39,553 nt of DNA from Candidatus Bathyarchaeota archaeon (lineage in GTDB: Archaea; Thermoproteota; CALKCG01; B24), in the NCBI GenBank assembly GCA_021161255.1, contig JAGHAZ010000040.1:1-39553 (forward strand). Reading direction: 5' to 3'. Positions 1 to 7,009 of this stretch are shown one piece after another. The position numbers were made by a program, and so were the translations under genes. Every line of letters begins with the position of its first letter. The first letter of the stretch is position 1. The notes beneath the pieces were generated by a model. It searched no databases, was not told the origin of the DNA, and saw only the letters and a program-made list of their open reading frames with translations.

Positions 1-2
1 CA

Positions 3-1133
3 GACGGGGCGCTCCGTCAAGTCGGCATTAGAACCCACCGCATCATAGGCGACATAGACGACCCCGAGACCAGGGCTAAGGTCATAGACTGGGTCCGCGC
101 AGCCCAGGCGTATACGGTTATACAGAACGAGGTCTACGGGATGTATGGCGGCCACTCGATGGGTATGGAGACCGGCTACTTCCACCTCGTTCCGATAATA
201 AAGACCTTCGGCGTCACGGTCCGTCAGATAGACCAGCTCTGGCTCGTCAAAAAGATGGAGGAAGTCGACGAAAGCGAGGTCGAGAAGGGGCTGAAGTGGT
301 TTGAAGAGCTCCTCGGAGACCGTATAAAGTACGACGGGAAGATGCTCACGCGTGAAACCTTGAAGACCCAGATACGTCTGTACTTGGCTATGAGGATGGT
401 TAACGAGGAGAAGGGCTTCGACTTCTGCGGCTTGAAGGGGCAGCGTGAGCTAACCGAATACGTCTGTCTAGGAGACGTGGCGGAGATGCTCATGAACGAC
501 CCATACGACTGGAACGGGTTCAAGGAGCCGACGGTCTGCGCGACAGAGGCGGATGCCCTCGCAGCGGTGACCATGCAGCTTCTGAAGTACATCAGCGGAG
601 GCCTACCGGTGCTCTTCATGGACGTGAGGCTCTACCACCCTGACAAAGACATATGGGACTTCTGCAACTCCGGGAACCACGCGAGCTGGTACGCTTCGAG
701 AAGCATGGACCCTAAGGAGAATTTCAAAAAAGTGACCTTCCACCCGGCGCTTGAGTATTACTTCAAAGCCGGCGGCGCATCTGTCGAGTTCGACGCAGCT
801 CCAGGCGAGATAACCTTCGCGAGGCTGGGCCTATGGGATGACGAACTCTACATGGTGATAGTCTTAGGCGAAGCCGTCGAGCTACCGCCGGAGGAGCGTA
901 AGGCCCTCAACGAGCAGACCAACCCGACTTGGCCCCACGTCCACGCCAGACTACACTGCAGCTTCGAAGAATTCACGAGAATTTTCCCGTGCAACCACAT
1001 ACTCGGCGTCGCAGGAAACTGGATACGTCCCCTCACATACCTATGCGAAATCGCCGGGATAACCCCGATAATCCTCGGACCAGAGGCGGAAAGAAGAATA
1101 CCGCCGATCTGGGAGCGGATAACGAGAAAATAA
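3..1133 (+). CDS. L-fucose isomerase-like sugar isomerase, C-terminal part (5' end outside window)
   Basis: The reading frame is open from base 3, so the start lies left of the window; about 376 residues are visible. The protein resembles the FucI/AraA-type ketol isomerases that interconvert an aldose and a ketose (fucose to fuculose, or arabinose to ribulose) with a divalent metal. A TEAD segment (Glu near base 547) followed about 25 residues later by FMDVR (Asp near base 621) matches the spacing of the Glu and Asp metal ligands of FucI; an HVHARLH segment near base 939 may supply the His ligand. The first ATG at 141 is internal, because the upstream residues also read as the same domain. 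Substrate cannot be told from sequence. No other sugar gene is next to it. A T-rich run follows the stop. Family call is fairly firm, exact sugar is not. Confidence 0.75.
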   Translation, partial: DGALRQVGIRTHRIIGDIDDPETRAKVIDWVRAAQAYTVIQNEVYGMYGGHSMGMETGYFHLVPIIKTFGVTVRQIDQLWLVKKMEEVDESEVEKGLKWFEELLGDRIKYDGKMLTRETLKTQIRLYLAMRMVNEEKGFDFCGLKGQRELTEYVCLGDVAEMLMNDPYDWNGFKEPTVCATEADALAAVTMQLLKYISGGLPVLFMDVRLYHPDKDIWDFCNSGNHASWYASRSMDPKENFKKVTFHPALEYYFKAGGASVEFDAAPGEITFARLGLWDDELYMVIVLGEAVELPPEERKALNEQTNPTWPHVHARLHCSFEEFTRIFPCNHILGVAGNWIRPLTYLCEIAGITPIILGPEAERRIPPIWERITRK

Positions 1134-1156
1134 CCTGCTAGATCGATAAACATCCA

Positions 1157-1167
1157 TTTTATTTTTT
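1157..1167 (+). terminator. T-rich terminator after the isomerase gene
   Basis: T4-A-T6 run 24 nt after the TAA stop, in a 42-nt gap between convergent genes. Archaeal intrinsic termination often uses such a U-run without a strong hairpin. Confidence 0.5.
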
Positions 1168-1175
1168 ACGGCATT

Positions 1176-2012
1176 TCATCTTAGAATCTTTTCCATGACG
1201 TAATGCGTCCAGAACATCGGTAGCCTACTCTCTACCCAGCCTTCTCGCTTAAGCTTGGCTACATACTTGCTATTCTCCACCGTGACCCCGAGCCACCTGA
1301 CACCTCTCATGGAGAATTTAGCCTCCAAAGTCTCTAATACCTTTAGGTACGCCTCCTCGTTTACGACATGGAGATATGTTACCTCTATCAGCTCGCTCGT
1401 CCATCTATTCTCCCTCGCCACCGCTACACCTATGAACCTATTTCCCTCCAGTGCTTCGAATATCTTATCTGGGTCCTTCTCATAGGCTTCGAAGAAGCTT
1501 CTGAGAAAATCTACAGCCTCGTCGTTTAGGATACACATTACCCGCTCAAGATTTTCGATATCTATCGTTCTTAGAAGAACCGTCGGGGACTCCACTCGTC
1601 TACAGATAAGCTCTTTAATAAGCCTGTAAACGACTTTTATGCATCTAAAACCAAGCTTCTCGTAGAAGCCTCTCGCAAAAGGCGTCCCCGTAACGACCTT
1701 ATCGGCTTTCCCAGACACCTCGCTTTCAAAGGTTTTCATAAGTCTACTACCGACACCTCTACCTTGATAACTCGGATGAACGGCTATCCAGCTTATATGG
1801 GCGACCCGGTTCCTGAGCTCACCTATGAGGAAACCGATGACCTTCCCATTGTGAACAGCTACAAACTGATAGCCGGGATTTTCAACGATCCTCCTTAAAA
1901 CACCGAGACCGAAAACAGAGGGTATCCTAGCCATCTCCAGAAAACTCTGGTTAGACACCCTCACTATAGCAGGTATGTCTTCTAAACAGGCCTTACGGAT
2001 TTTAACAGTCAT
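1176..2012 (-). CDS. GNAT family N-acetyltransferase, probably tandem GNAT domains
   Basis: 278 residues. The N-terminal 130 residues form a GNAT domain that would transfer an acetyl group from acetyl-CoA to an amine; motif A is visible as VHPSYQGRGVGSRLM (about residues 78-92), followed by a typical FYEKLGF motif B. The C-terminal half (about 140-278) has the strand and helix pattern of a second, degenerate GNAT domain (LGVTVENSKYVAKLKREGW) without a clear QxxGxG/A loop. The acceptor is unknown. The ATG at 2012 lies about 30 nt from an AT box (2041-2050), so the mRNA probably has almost no leader. It is divergent from rtcA. Confidence 0.8.
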   Translation of the reverse strand: MTVKIRKACLEDIPAIVRVSNQSFLEMARIPSVFGLGVLRRIVENPGYQFVAVHNGKVIGFLIGELRNRVAHISWIAVHPSYQGRGVGSRLMKTFESEVSGKADKVVTGTPFARGFYEKLGFRCIKVVYRLIKELICRRVESPTVLLRTIDIENLERVMCILNDEAVDFLRSFFEAYEKDPDKIFEALEGNRFIGVAVARENRWTSELIEVTYLHVVNEEAYLKVLETLEAKFSMRGVRWLGVTVENSKYVAKLKREGWVESRLPMFWTHYVMEKILR

Positions 2013-2040
2013 GCATTCACTAGAGAAAAAACAAGGTGAA

Positions 2041-2056
2041 TATTTAAACTATAAGA
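2041..2056. promoter_or_regulatory. Shared AT box between divergent GNAT and rtcA genes
   Basis: TATTTAAACTATAAG. Read leftwards, AGTTTAAATA lies about 33 nt from the GNAT ATG (near-leaderless). Read rightwards, TATTTAAA or CTATAAG would start rtcA mRNA near 2071-2077, leaving a 35-40 nt leader that holds a GGGAGGAG ribosome binding site. Inferred from spacing only. Confidence 0.5.
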
Positions 2057-2111
2057 ACGCGAAATAACTGAGGAGTTAGAAGTCTTCTCATCTAGAGGGA
2101 GGAGAACACTC

Positions 2112-3170
2112 ATGATCACCATACGAGGCGATATGCTCGAGGGCGGAGGTCAGATACTTCGTCTCTCCACAGCCTTAGCCACCCTGATAGGTGAACCCAT
2201 AAGGATCGTGAGGGTTAGGGGTAAGCGTAGACCCCCCGGCCTTAGACGCCAGCACATGACGGCTTTGAAGGTTTTAGCCTCGCTATGTAACGGACAGGTC
2301 GAGGGGTTAAGGCTAGGCTCGACCGAAGTGTTCTTCAAACCAGGCGATATAAGAGGCGGCTCTTATAGGTTCGACGTAGGTACCGCGGGTAGCGTAAGCC
2401 TTATACTTCAAGCCGCCATGCCGGTGATGGTGTTCGCCCCTGCCCCTGTTAGGCTTAGACTCAGAGGAGGGACGAATAATCCCATGGCGCCTCCCGTAGA
2501 CTATCTAGAAAGGGTTCTGTTGGAAGACCTCAGACTCATGGGCGTCGAAGCACTATTGCGGGTCTATCGAAGAGGATTCTACCCCCGTGGAGGGGGAGAA
2601 GTCGAGGTTCAGACACAGCCCTCCCGGAGACTTAAACCTATAATGCTCCAGGAGCTCGGCCGGATACTCGAGGTTAGGGGACTTGTCTATAGCTGTAGGC
2701 TTCCGAGTCATATAGCTGACAGAATGGCTTCGAGCGCCTCTGAAAGGCTTAGGAGAATCGGGTTAAACCCGGTCTTCGAGAAGGAGGTTCTACAGCCGGG
2801 TAACCCGAAGTGTAGCTTAGACCCAGGCTGTGGGATTCTCTTATCCATCAAACATAGCCATGGGTTTCTAGGCGTTGATAACCTAGGTGTCAAGGGTAAA
2901 CGAGCCGAGGTCGTAGGCTCAGAAGCCGCAGAGCAGCTTATAAAACTCGTAGAAGGGGGGTACCCGGTCGATAGACACTTATGCGACCAGCTTATAGTGT
3001 GGATGGCCCTAGCTGATGGTGTAAGTCGTATAAAGACCATAGAGCTAACCTTACACGCCTTAACCTGCATAGAGCTTACTAAAACCATTTTAAAGGCTGA
3101 GCTCAAAATCGAGGGAGACCTTGGTAGACCAGCCGTTATAGAGTGCAGAGGAATAGGATACGAGAAATAG
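2112..3170 (+). CDS. rtcA: RNA 3'-terminal phosphate cyclase
   Basis: 352 residues, the normal length of the family. RtcA converts an RNA 3'-phosphate to a 2',3'-cyclic phosphate using ATP through an enzyme-AMP intermediate. Family signatures: GDMLEGGGQILR near the N-terminus (residues 5-16), the RRPPGLRRQH segment (39-48), RGGTNNPMAPPVDYL (118-132), RGFYPRGGGEV (154-164), and DRHLCDQL, whose His289 is the expected adenylylated residue. The ATG is preceded by a strong GGGAGGAG. It stands alone between divergent and convergent neighbours, and no rtcB is seen here. Confidence 0.95.
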   Translation: MITIRGDMLEGGGQILRLSTALATLIGEPIRIVRVRGKRRPPGLRRQHMTALKVLASLCNGQVEGLRLGSTEVFFKPGDIRGGSYRFDVGTAGSVSLILQAAMPVMVFAPAPVRLRLRGGTNNPMAPPVDYLERVLLEDLRLMGVEALLRVYRRGFYPRGGGEVEVQTQPSRRLKPIMLQELGRILEVRGLVYSCRLPSHIADRMASSASERLRRIGLNPVFEKEVLQPGNPKCSLDPGCGILLSIKHSHGFLGVDNLGVKGKRAEVVGSEAAEQLIKLVEGGYPVDRHLCDQLIVWMALADGVSRIKTIELTLHALTCIELTKTILKAELKIEGDLGRPAVIECRGIGYEK

Positions 3171-3181
3171 AAACACAATAA

Positions 3182-3208
3182 AAATAGGGGAAGCTTAGCC
3201 CCTTTCTA
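3182..3208. terminator. Bidirectional hairpin terminator between rtcA and the S-layer operon
   Basis: AGGGG (3186-3190), an 8-nt loop and CCCCT (3199-3203). On the plus strand it is followed by TTTCT; on the minus strand by ATTTTTATT. It sits in the 50-bp gap between convergent genes, so it can serve both. Confidence 0.6.
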
Positions 3209-3220
3209 GCCCTAACCCGT

Positions 3221-4273
3221 TTATGCAAGCTTCCTAGTAACTACGACTACCGCGTATATGGCCGCCACAGCGGCTATCAGCGCAAGTATAGCCGCCGCAT
3301 AGGTAGCGGCGCTTATGCCGCCTATGGCAGCCTTGGCGTCGTCGACGCCAGACTTAACGTCTGCTAGGTCTGAGCTTACGCTGTTTATCCCGTTCGCCAG
3401 GTTGTTTATGCCGTTCTGAACCTCTGATATAGCATCGTTGATTTCGCTTAGGCTATCTGCCACGTCCGATAGAGCCGCGTTTGCATCGCTGACTCCGCTC
3501 TTAACATCTTCGAGACTGGCCTTTATATCAGCTAGCGATGAGTTAATCGCGTCGAGCTTAGCACATATATCCGCCAGCTTCGTTAGAGCAGCCGGCGTGT
3601 CGACCACGAAGACTGTTATGCTTGCGCTTTGAACCGTGCCGTCTTCACCGACGGCCGTTACTGTAACCTCGTAGGCACCCTTCTCAGCATCCATACCGGC
3701 TGACAGCACCATCACCGACTTGAAATCTGGGACATCTTTTGTAGTTGAGAAGGCGGCGACCACTCCGTCAGGGGTTGAAGCGGAAAGCTCTACATTGTAT
3801 TCATACGGTCCTACAGCCTCTATGGAGAGAACCACCGAGTCGTACCAACCCTGGGGTACGACGAGCACATCCTTGCTCAGCGATAGCGAGAACTCTGGAG
3901 CCTTAGCGGCCACGAAAGTCGTAGATACAGAAACACCTCCATAGAAGGCTTTAACCGTGTATGTACCCGTCGGTAAGGTTTCGGCAAGCTTGAAGCTTGT
4001 GCTGAAGCTCCCATCGGTGCCTGTCTTGACCACATCGGCGTATCTCAGTGTTCCAGCAGGGTCTCTAACCTCGATGTTGACGTAAGCCCCTGCTTTAGCC
4101 GTCCCGTCTTCCGTGACAGAGCCAGATATCGTCACCGTATCGCCCAGCGTATAACTGGGCTTGTCGGTGGAGACCTCTACCGCCACGGTTGCGGCGAAGC
4201 TCGCCGGAGCCGCTAGAAGCACTAGGAACGCTAGGAGCGGCAACAGGATTTTAAAGCTCATACTGGTCCTCAA
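3221..4273 (-). CDS. Membrane-anchored S-layer stalk protein (SlaB-like)
   Basis: 350 residues. Order of parts: signal peptide (about 1-27, cleaved after ASFA), an Ig/MG2-like beta domain (about 30-122, with the TLGDTVTISGSV pattern), a second beta domain (about 125-225), a coiled coil of about 90 residues (about 230-315, heptads such as LADIKASLEDVKSGVSD), then one membrane helix ending in VVVVTRKLA at the C-terminus. This is the architecture of crenarchaeal SlaB, which anchors the outer S-layer protein in the membrane; sequence identity to SlaB was not tested. The TTG start at 4273 is chosen because AAAGGAGGG stands 7 nt before it; the ATG at 4261 would be 19 nt away. It is 14 nt downstream of the large S-layer-like gene and surely co-transcribed with it. 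Confidence 0.7.
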   Translation of the reverse strand: MRTSMSFKILLPLLAFLVLLAAPASFAATVAVEVSTDKPSYTLGDTVTISGSVTEDGTAKAGAYVNIEVRDPAGTLRYADVVKTGTDGSFSTSFKLAETLPTGTYTVKAFYGGVSVSTTFVAAKAPEFSLSLSKDVLVVPQGWYDSVVLSIEAVGPYEYNVELSASTPDGVVAAFSTTKDVPDFKSVMVLSAGMDAEKGAYEVTVTAVGEDGTVQSASITVFVVDTPAALTKLADICAKLDAINSSLADIKASLEDVKSGVSDANAALSDVADSLSEINDAISEVQNGINNLANGINSVSSDLADVKSGVDDAKAAIGGISAATYAAAILALIAAVAAIYAVVVVTRKLA

Positions 4274-4287
4274 CGTCTATCCCTCCT

Positions 4288-6774
4288 TTAACCGACGGTT
4301 ACCGTCAGCTCTACGGGTTCAGCTATAGCCTCACCGGTTACGGCGTCTACAACCATTATCTTGGCTGTCCAAGTTCCTGTAAGCTCACCAGCTAAGTACG
4401 TGGCAGTCGGGGTGACTGACTGACCCGCTTCAAGGGTTAAGCTAAGCTCATAGATCGGGTACTGCGGAGTGCCGTCAGGAGCGATGAAGGTTATCCTCAC
4501 TATGACATCCCTCGCCTCTGTACCGACGTTCGTTACCGTAGCCGTTACCTTAACCTCTTCACCTGGACTATAGCTAGCTTTGTCAGTCGAAGCACTGGAG
4601 ACCTCCGTAGGCATCACAGGAGGCGCCGGTGCATAGGTAACGGTAACGGTCCTAGTAGCGAGGTTCTCGTAGCCTTCGGAATCTATGGCGTAGACCGTTA
4701 TAGTGTGAGTAGCGTTAACCGTCAAGGTGACCGAGAAGTTGAAGAACGCCTTCTCCTCCTCGACGCTGACTATGGGCACAGTCACGTTATCGGCGCCATC
4801 GAGACTGTACTTGATCGTCGTTATAACGGTTCCTGGGGTCTCCGCCAGAGTGGCGTCTGAAGGCTTAGCCCAGCCTGCGATGTACATGGTAACGTCCGTA
4901 GTCGAGGATACCGTCGTATCCTCGGCAGGCGACGTGATGTTCACGATAGGCTCTAAAGCCATAACCTCAAGGGTGGCTGAGCCGGATTCTAGAGAATACT
5001 GCGTCGTCGTGGCAGTTATCGTGTATGTGCCAAACTCCTCAGGAGCAGTATAATCAACTGTGACCTCAACATCATCATAGCTTATGTAAACGAAGTCTCG
5101 CTCTAACGTACCACCAGTAGCAGAAAGATCAACTCTTACAGCAGCACCGAATATATTTGTCGTCACTTCATTATCATAGGCATCAGCTAAGTATATCCTA
5201 ACGACCGCTTCTCCACCAGGGCCTAACGTGTCAGGCTCCACAGTTACTCCGAGCTTAGCTACTTCGCCAGGTACAGTTTCAATCTCAGCAGATTCTCCCT
5301 CAATAGTATTATCAGGTGCATCGGTCAGAGGCTTCGAAACTACGGCCTTAACCTTAGCCTTCAAACCGGCCGTCGTGTCCACATAGAACTTCGTAGTAGC
5401 CACACCGTCCTCATCTGTGGTGGTGGACACCGGGGTGACATAACCGTTGTACTCCTCTTCTTCAGAGACTACTTCAAACGTTACAGGTACGTTTTCCTGG
5501 TCGATGTCGATCGTAACTTCCACATAGGAGCCAGCTTCACATGTTAGGCTCTCAGGAGTTACGGTCACGGACGTAGCAAACGTAGAGGTCTTCAGAGACT
5601 TCGAGGTCCCAGTGTAGGAACCCTCGTAGTCTCCAGATGGAACAGTAACCTTAGCCGAGATTATGGCGTAAGTACCCCATACCGGGTCTGGCTTGTAAGT
5701 AATGGACTCTGAATACTCAGAACCTGCAGGTATAGTAGCCGTTATCTCATCTACCTCATCGCCTGTAGCATTTATGAAGCAACCTTTAGTGGCTGTCAAC
5801 TCCACCTCTGCAGCGGCATCCAAAGCAACAGGGTTTCCGTATTTATCAGTTAAGGACACATTAATCTCAAACGACGACTCTGTCAAATAGGATACGCCGT
5901 AGCCTTCAACATCGAACGGTGTATTGACTACCACTTTGGTCGGTACGTTCGGCTCTACTGTAAGCTCGGCAGCCGATACAGTCAATTGAGCTCCGAGTCC
6001 GCTCTCAGGATCCATTACTACATCCGCGTAGAAGCTCCATTCACCAGCCTCTGTAGGTGTGAACTCAGCCTCAGCTTTGCCGTCTTCATCAGTCGTAACC
6101 TTTGTTATCTCAACCGAATCTCCGTCTGGGTTCACGGCCCAGACTACTAAAGGTAGGTCTTTATCCTCGCAGTAAGTAGGCCCTGTCTGGATGTTTATCG
6201 TAACTGTTTCACCAGCCATTATAGTGCTGACTGGCTCATCGTCCTGCGTAAGGGAGACAGTTACCTCTTGCGCCCTACCCACGTAGAGGTCTAACGTCTT
6301 TGTCACCTTTGTGTCATCAGTGAATTTAATGGTTACAGTTATGGTGAATTTATCGACAACCCCCTCCTCAGTCTCCTCGTCGTTGGGGTCTAGGTTCAGA
6401 GTCACCTTACCCTTCGCTCCGTCCGGCAGGATGAAGTCGTAGCCGGATGGAAGGGAGCTCGCTACGACCCAAGGCGATTCGGTTATGACACCGAACGATG
6501 TCCCGGTTACGAAGCCGCTACATGTAACGCTTACCACATCCTCGACGACATCTGAAGCTATGTAGACTCTGACCTCGACGATATCGGGGTTACCCTGGGG
6601 GTTCTCGATCGTTATGGTTCTAGCGCCTACGGTATCACCAATGTATATGTATGGGTAGTCCAGCGATACTGTCGGCTCTTCGATGGCGAACGTGGGGGTC
6701 ACAGGTGCTAGGGCTAATACTGTCGTTAGGGCTAGTAGGGCTATTAAAGCCAAACTTAATTTCTTGCTGGACAT
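4288..6774 (-). CDS. Large secreted Ig-like protein, probable outer S-layer protein (SlaA-like)
   Basis: 828 residues from the ATG at 6774. That start has GGTGAG 6 nt upstream and begins directly with a signal peptide (SSKKLSLALIALLAL, cleavage likely after TFA); an ATG at 6798 would add 8 residues and has no such site. The mature protein is a string of beta-sandwich repeats (sevenfold or so, e.g. VTPESLTCEAGSYVEV, VEPDTLGPGGEAVVRI) and ends with a CARDB-like domain (about 735-828). It is acidic, Thr/Val-rich, nearly without Cys, has no C-terminal membrane helix, and has at least six N-glycosylation sequons (NVS, NAT, NIT, NVT, NFS). These traits and the adjacent stalk gene suggest the main S-layer subunit. 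A secreted adhesin is the alternative. Confidence 0.65.
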   Translation of the reverse strand: MSSKKLSLALIALLALTTVLALAPVTPTFAIEEPTVSLDYPYIYIGDTVGARTITIENPQGNPDIVEVRVYIASDVVEDVVSVTCSGFVTGTSFGVITESPWVVASSLPSGYDFILPDGAKGKVTLNLDPNDEETEEGVVDKFTITVTIKFTDDTKVTKTLDLYVGRAQEVTVSLTQDDEPVSTIMAGETVTINIQTGPTYCEDKDLPLVVWAVNPDGDSVEITKVTTDEDGKAEAEFTPTEAGEWSFYADVVMDPESGLGAQLTVSAAELTVEPNVPTKVVVNTPFDVEGYGVSYLTESSFEINVSLTDKYGNPVALDAAAEVELTATKGCFINATGDEVDEITATIPAGSEYSESITYKPDPVWGTYAIISAKVTVPSGDYEGSYTGTSKSLKTSTFATSVTVTPESLTCEAGSYVEVTIDIDQENVPVTFEVVSEEEEYNGYVTPVSTTTDEDGVATTKFYVDTTAGLKAKVKAVVSKPLTDAPDNTIEGESAEIETVPGEVAKLGVTVEPDTLGPGGEAVVRIYLADAYDNEVTTNIFGAAVRVDLSATGGTLERDFVYISYDDVEVTVDYTAPEEFGTYTITATTTQYSLESGSATLEVMALEPIVNITSPAEDTTVSSTTDVTMYIAGWAKPSDATLAETPGTVITTIKYSLDGADNVTVPIVSVEEEKAFFNFSVTLTVNATHTITVYAIDSEGYENLATRTVTVTYAPAPPVMPTEVSSASTDKASYSPGEEVKVTATVTNVGTEARDVIVRITFIAPDGTPQYPIYELSLTLEAGQSVTPTATYLAGELTGTWTAKIMVVDAVTGEAIAEPVELTVTVG

Positions 6775-6780
6775 ATCTAA

Positions 6781-6786
6781 CTCACC
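6781..6786 (-). promoter_or_regulatory. Ribosome binding site fixing the start of the large S-layer-like protein
   Basis: GGTGAG on the minus strand, 6 nt before the ATG at 6774; it lies inside the longer alternative reading frame and so favours the shorter protein. Confidence 0.6.
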
Positions 6787-6822
6787 TGAAACTTTCAAAC
6801 CGGAATACCATTACATACTAAG

Positions 6823-6836
6823 GAGTTTATAAGGTT
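6823..6836 (-). promoter_or_regulatory. TATA box of the S-layer operon
   Basis: AACCTTATAAACT on the minus strand, with an ACC BRE-like stretch before the box. It predicts transcription start near 6803 and a leader of about 30 nt containing GGTGAG. It is one of the best TATA boxes in the window, as expected for an abundant protein. Confidence 0.65.
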
Positions 6837-7009
6837 AGTCTATAGTCTTGTTATCAAAGGTTAGATTTGGAGGGTTTATTGTTTTAACATGAACGCTTCA
6901 TCTAAATAATTGTATACAAGAGTTTATTCGAGAATCCTCAGCGTCCTCTATGGTGATAATACCCAAACTTTTATTTCAATTCGACTTCGATGTTTAAACA
7001 ATCTAGAAA
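6837..7009 (+). promoter_or_regulatory. Intergenic region with promoter of the GT-C-like gene
   Basis: AT-rich, no gene. CTTTTATTTC at 6968-6977 would start transcription near 6999, about 11 nt before the ATG at 7010; no ribosome binding site is visible, so translation is probably near-leaderless. Confidence 0.4.

Noticed and set aside
224-619. 131-codon minus-strand frame inside the isomerase gene
   Set aside because: Antisense shadow of the coding frame, rich in Ser/Arg with no domain.
3438-3632. Small plus-strand frame within the stalk gene
   Set aside because: Mirror of the coiled-coil repeat codons on the opposite strand; no promoter or ribosome binding site.
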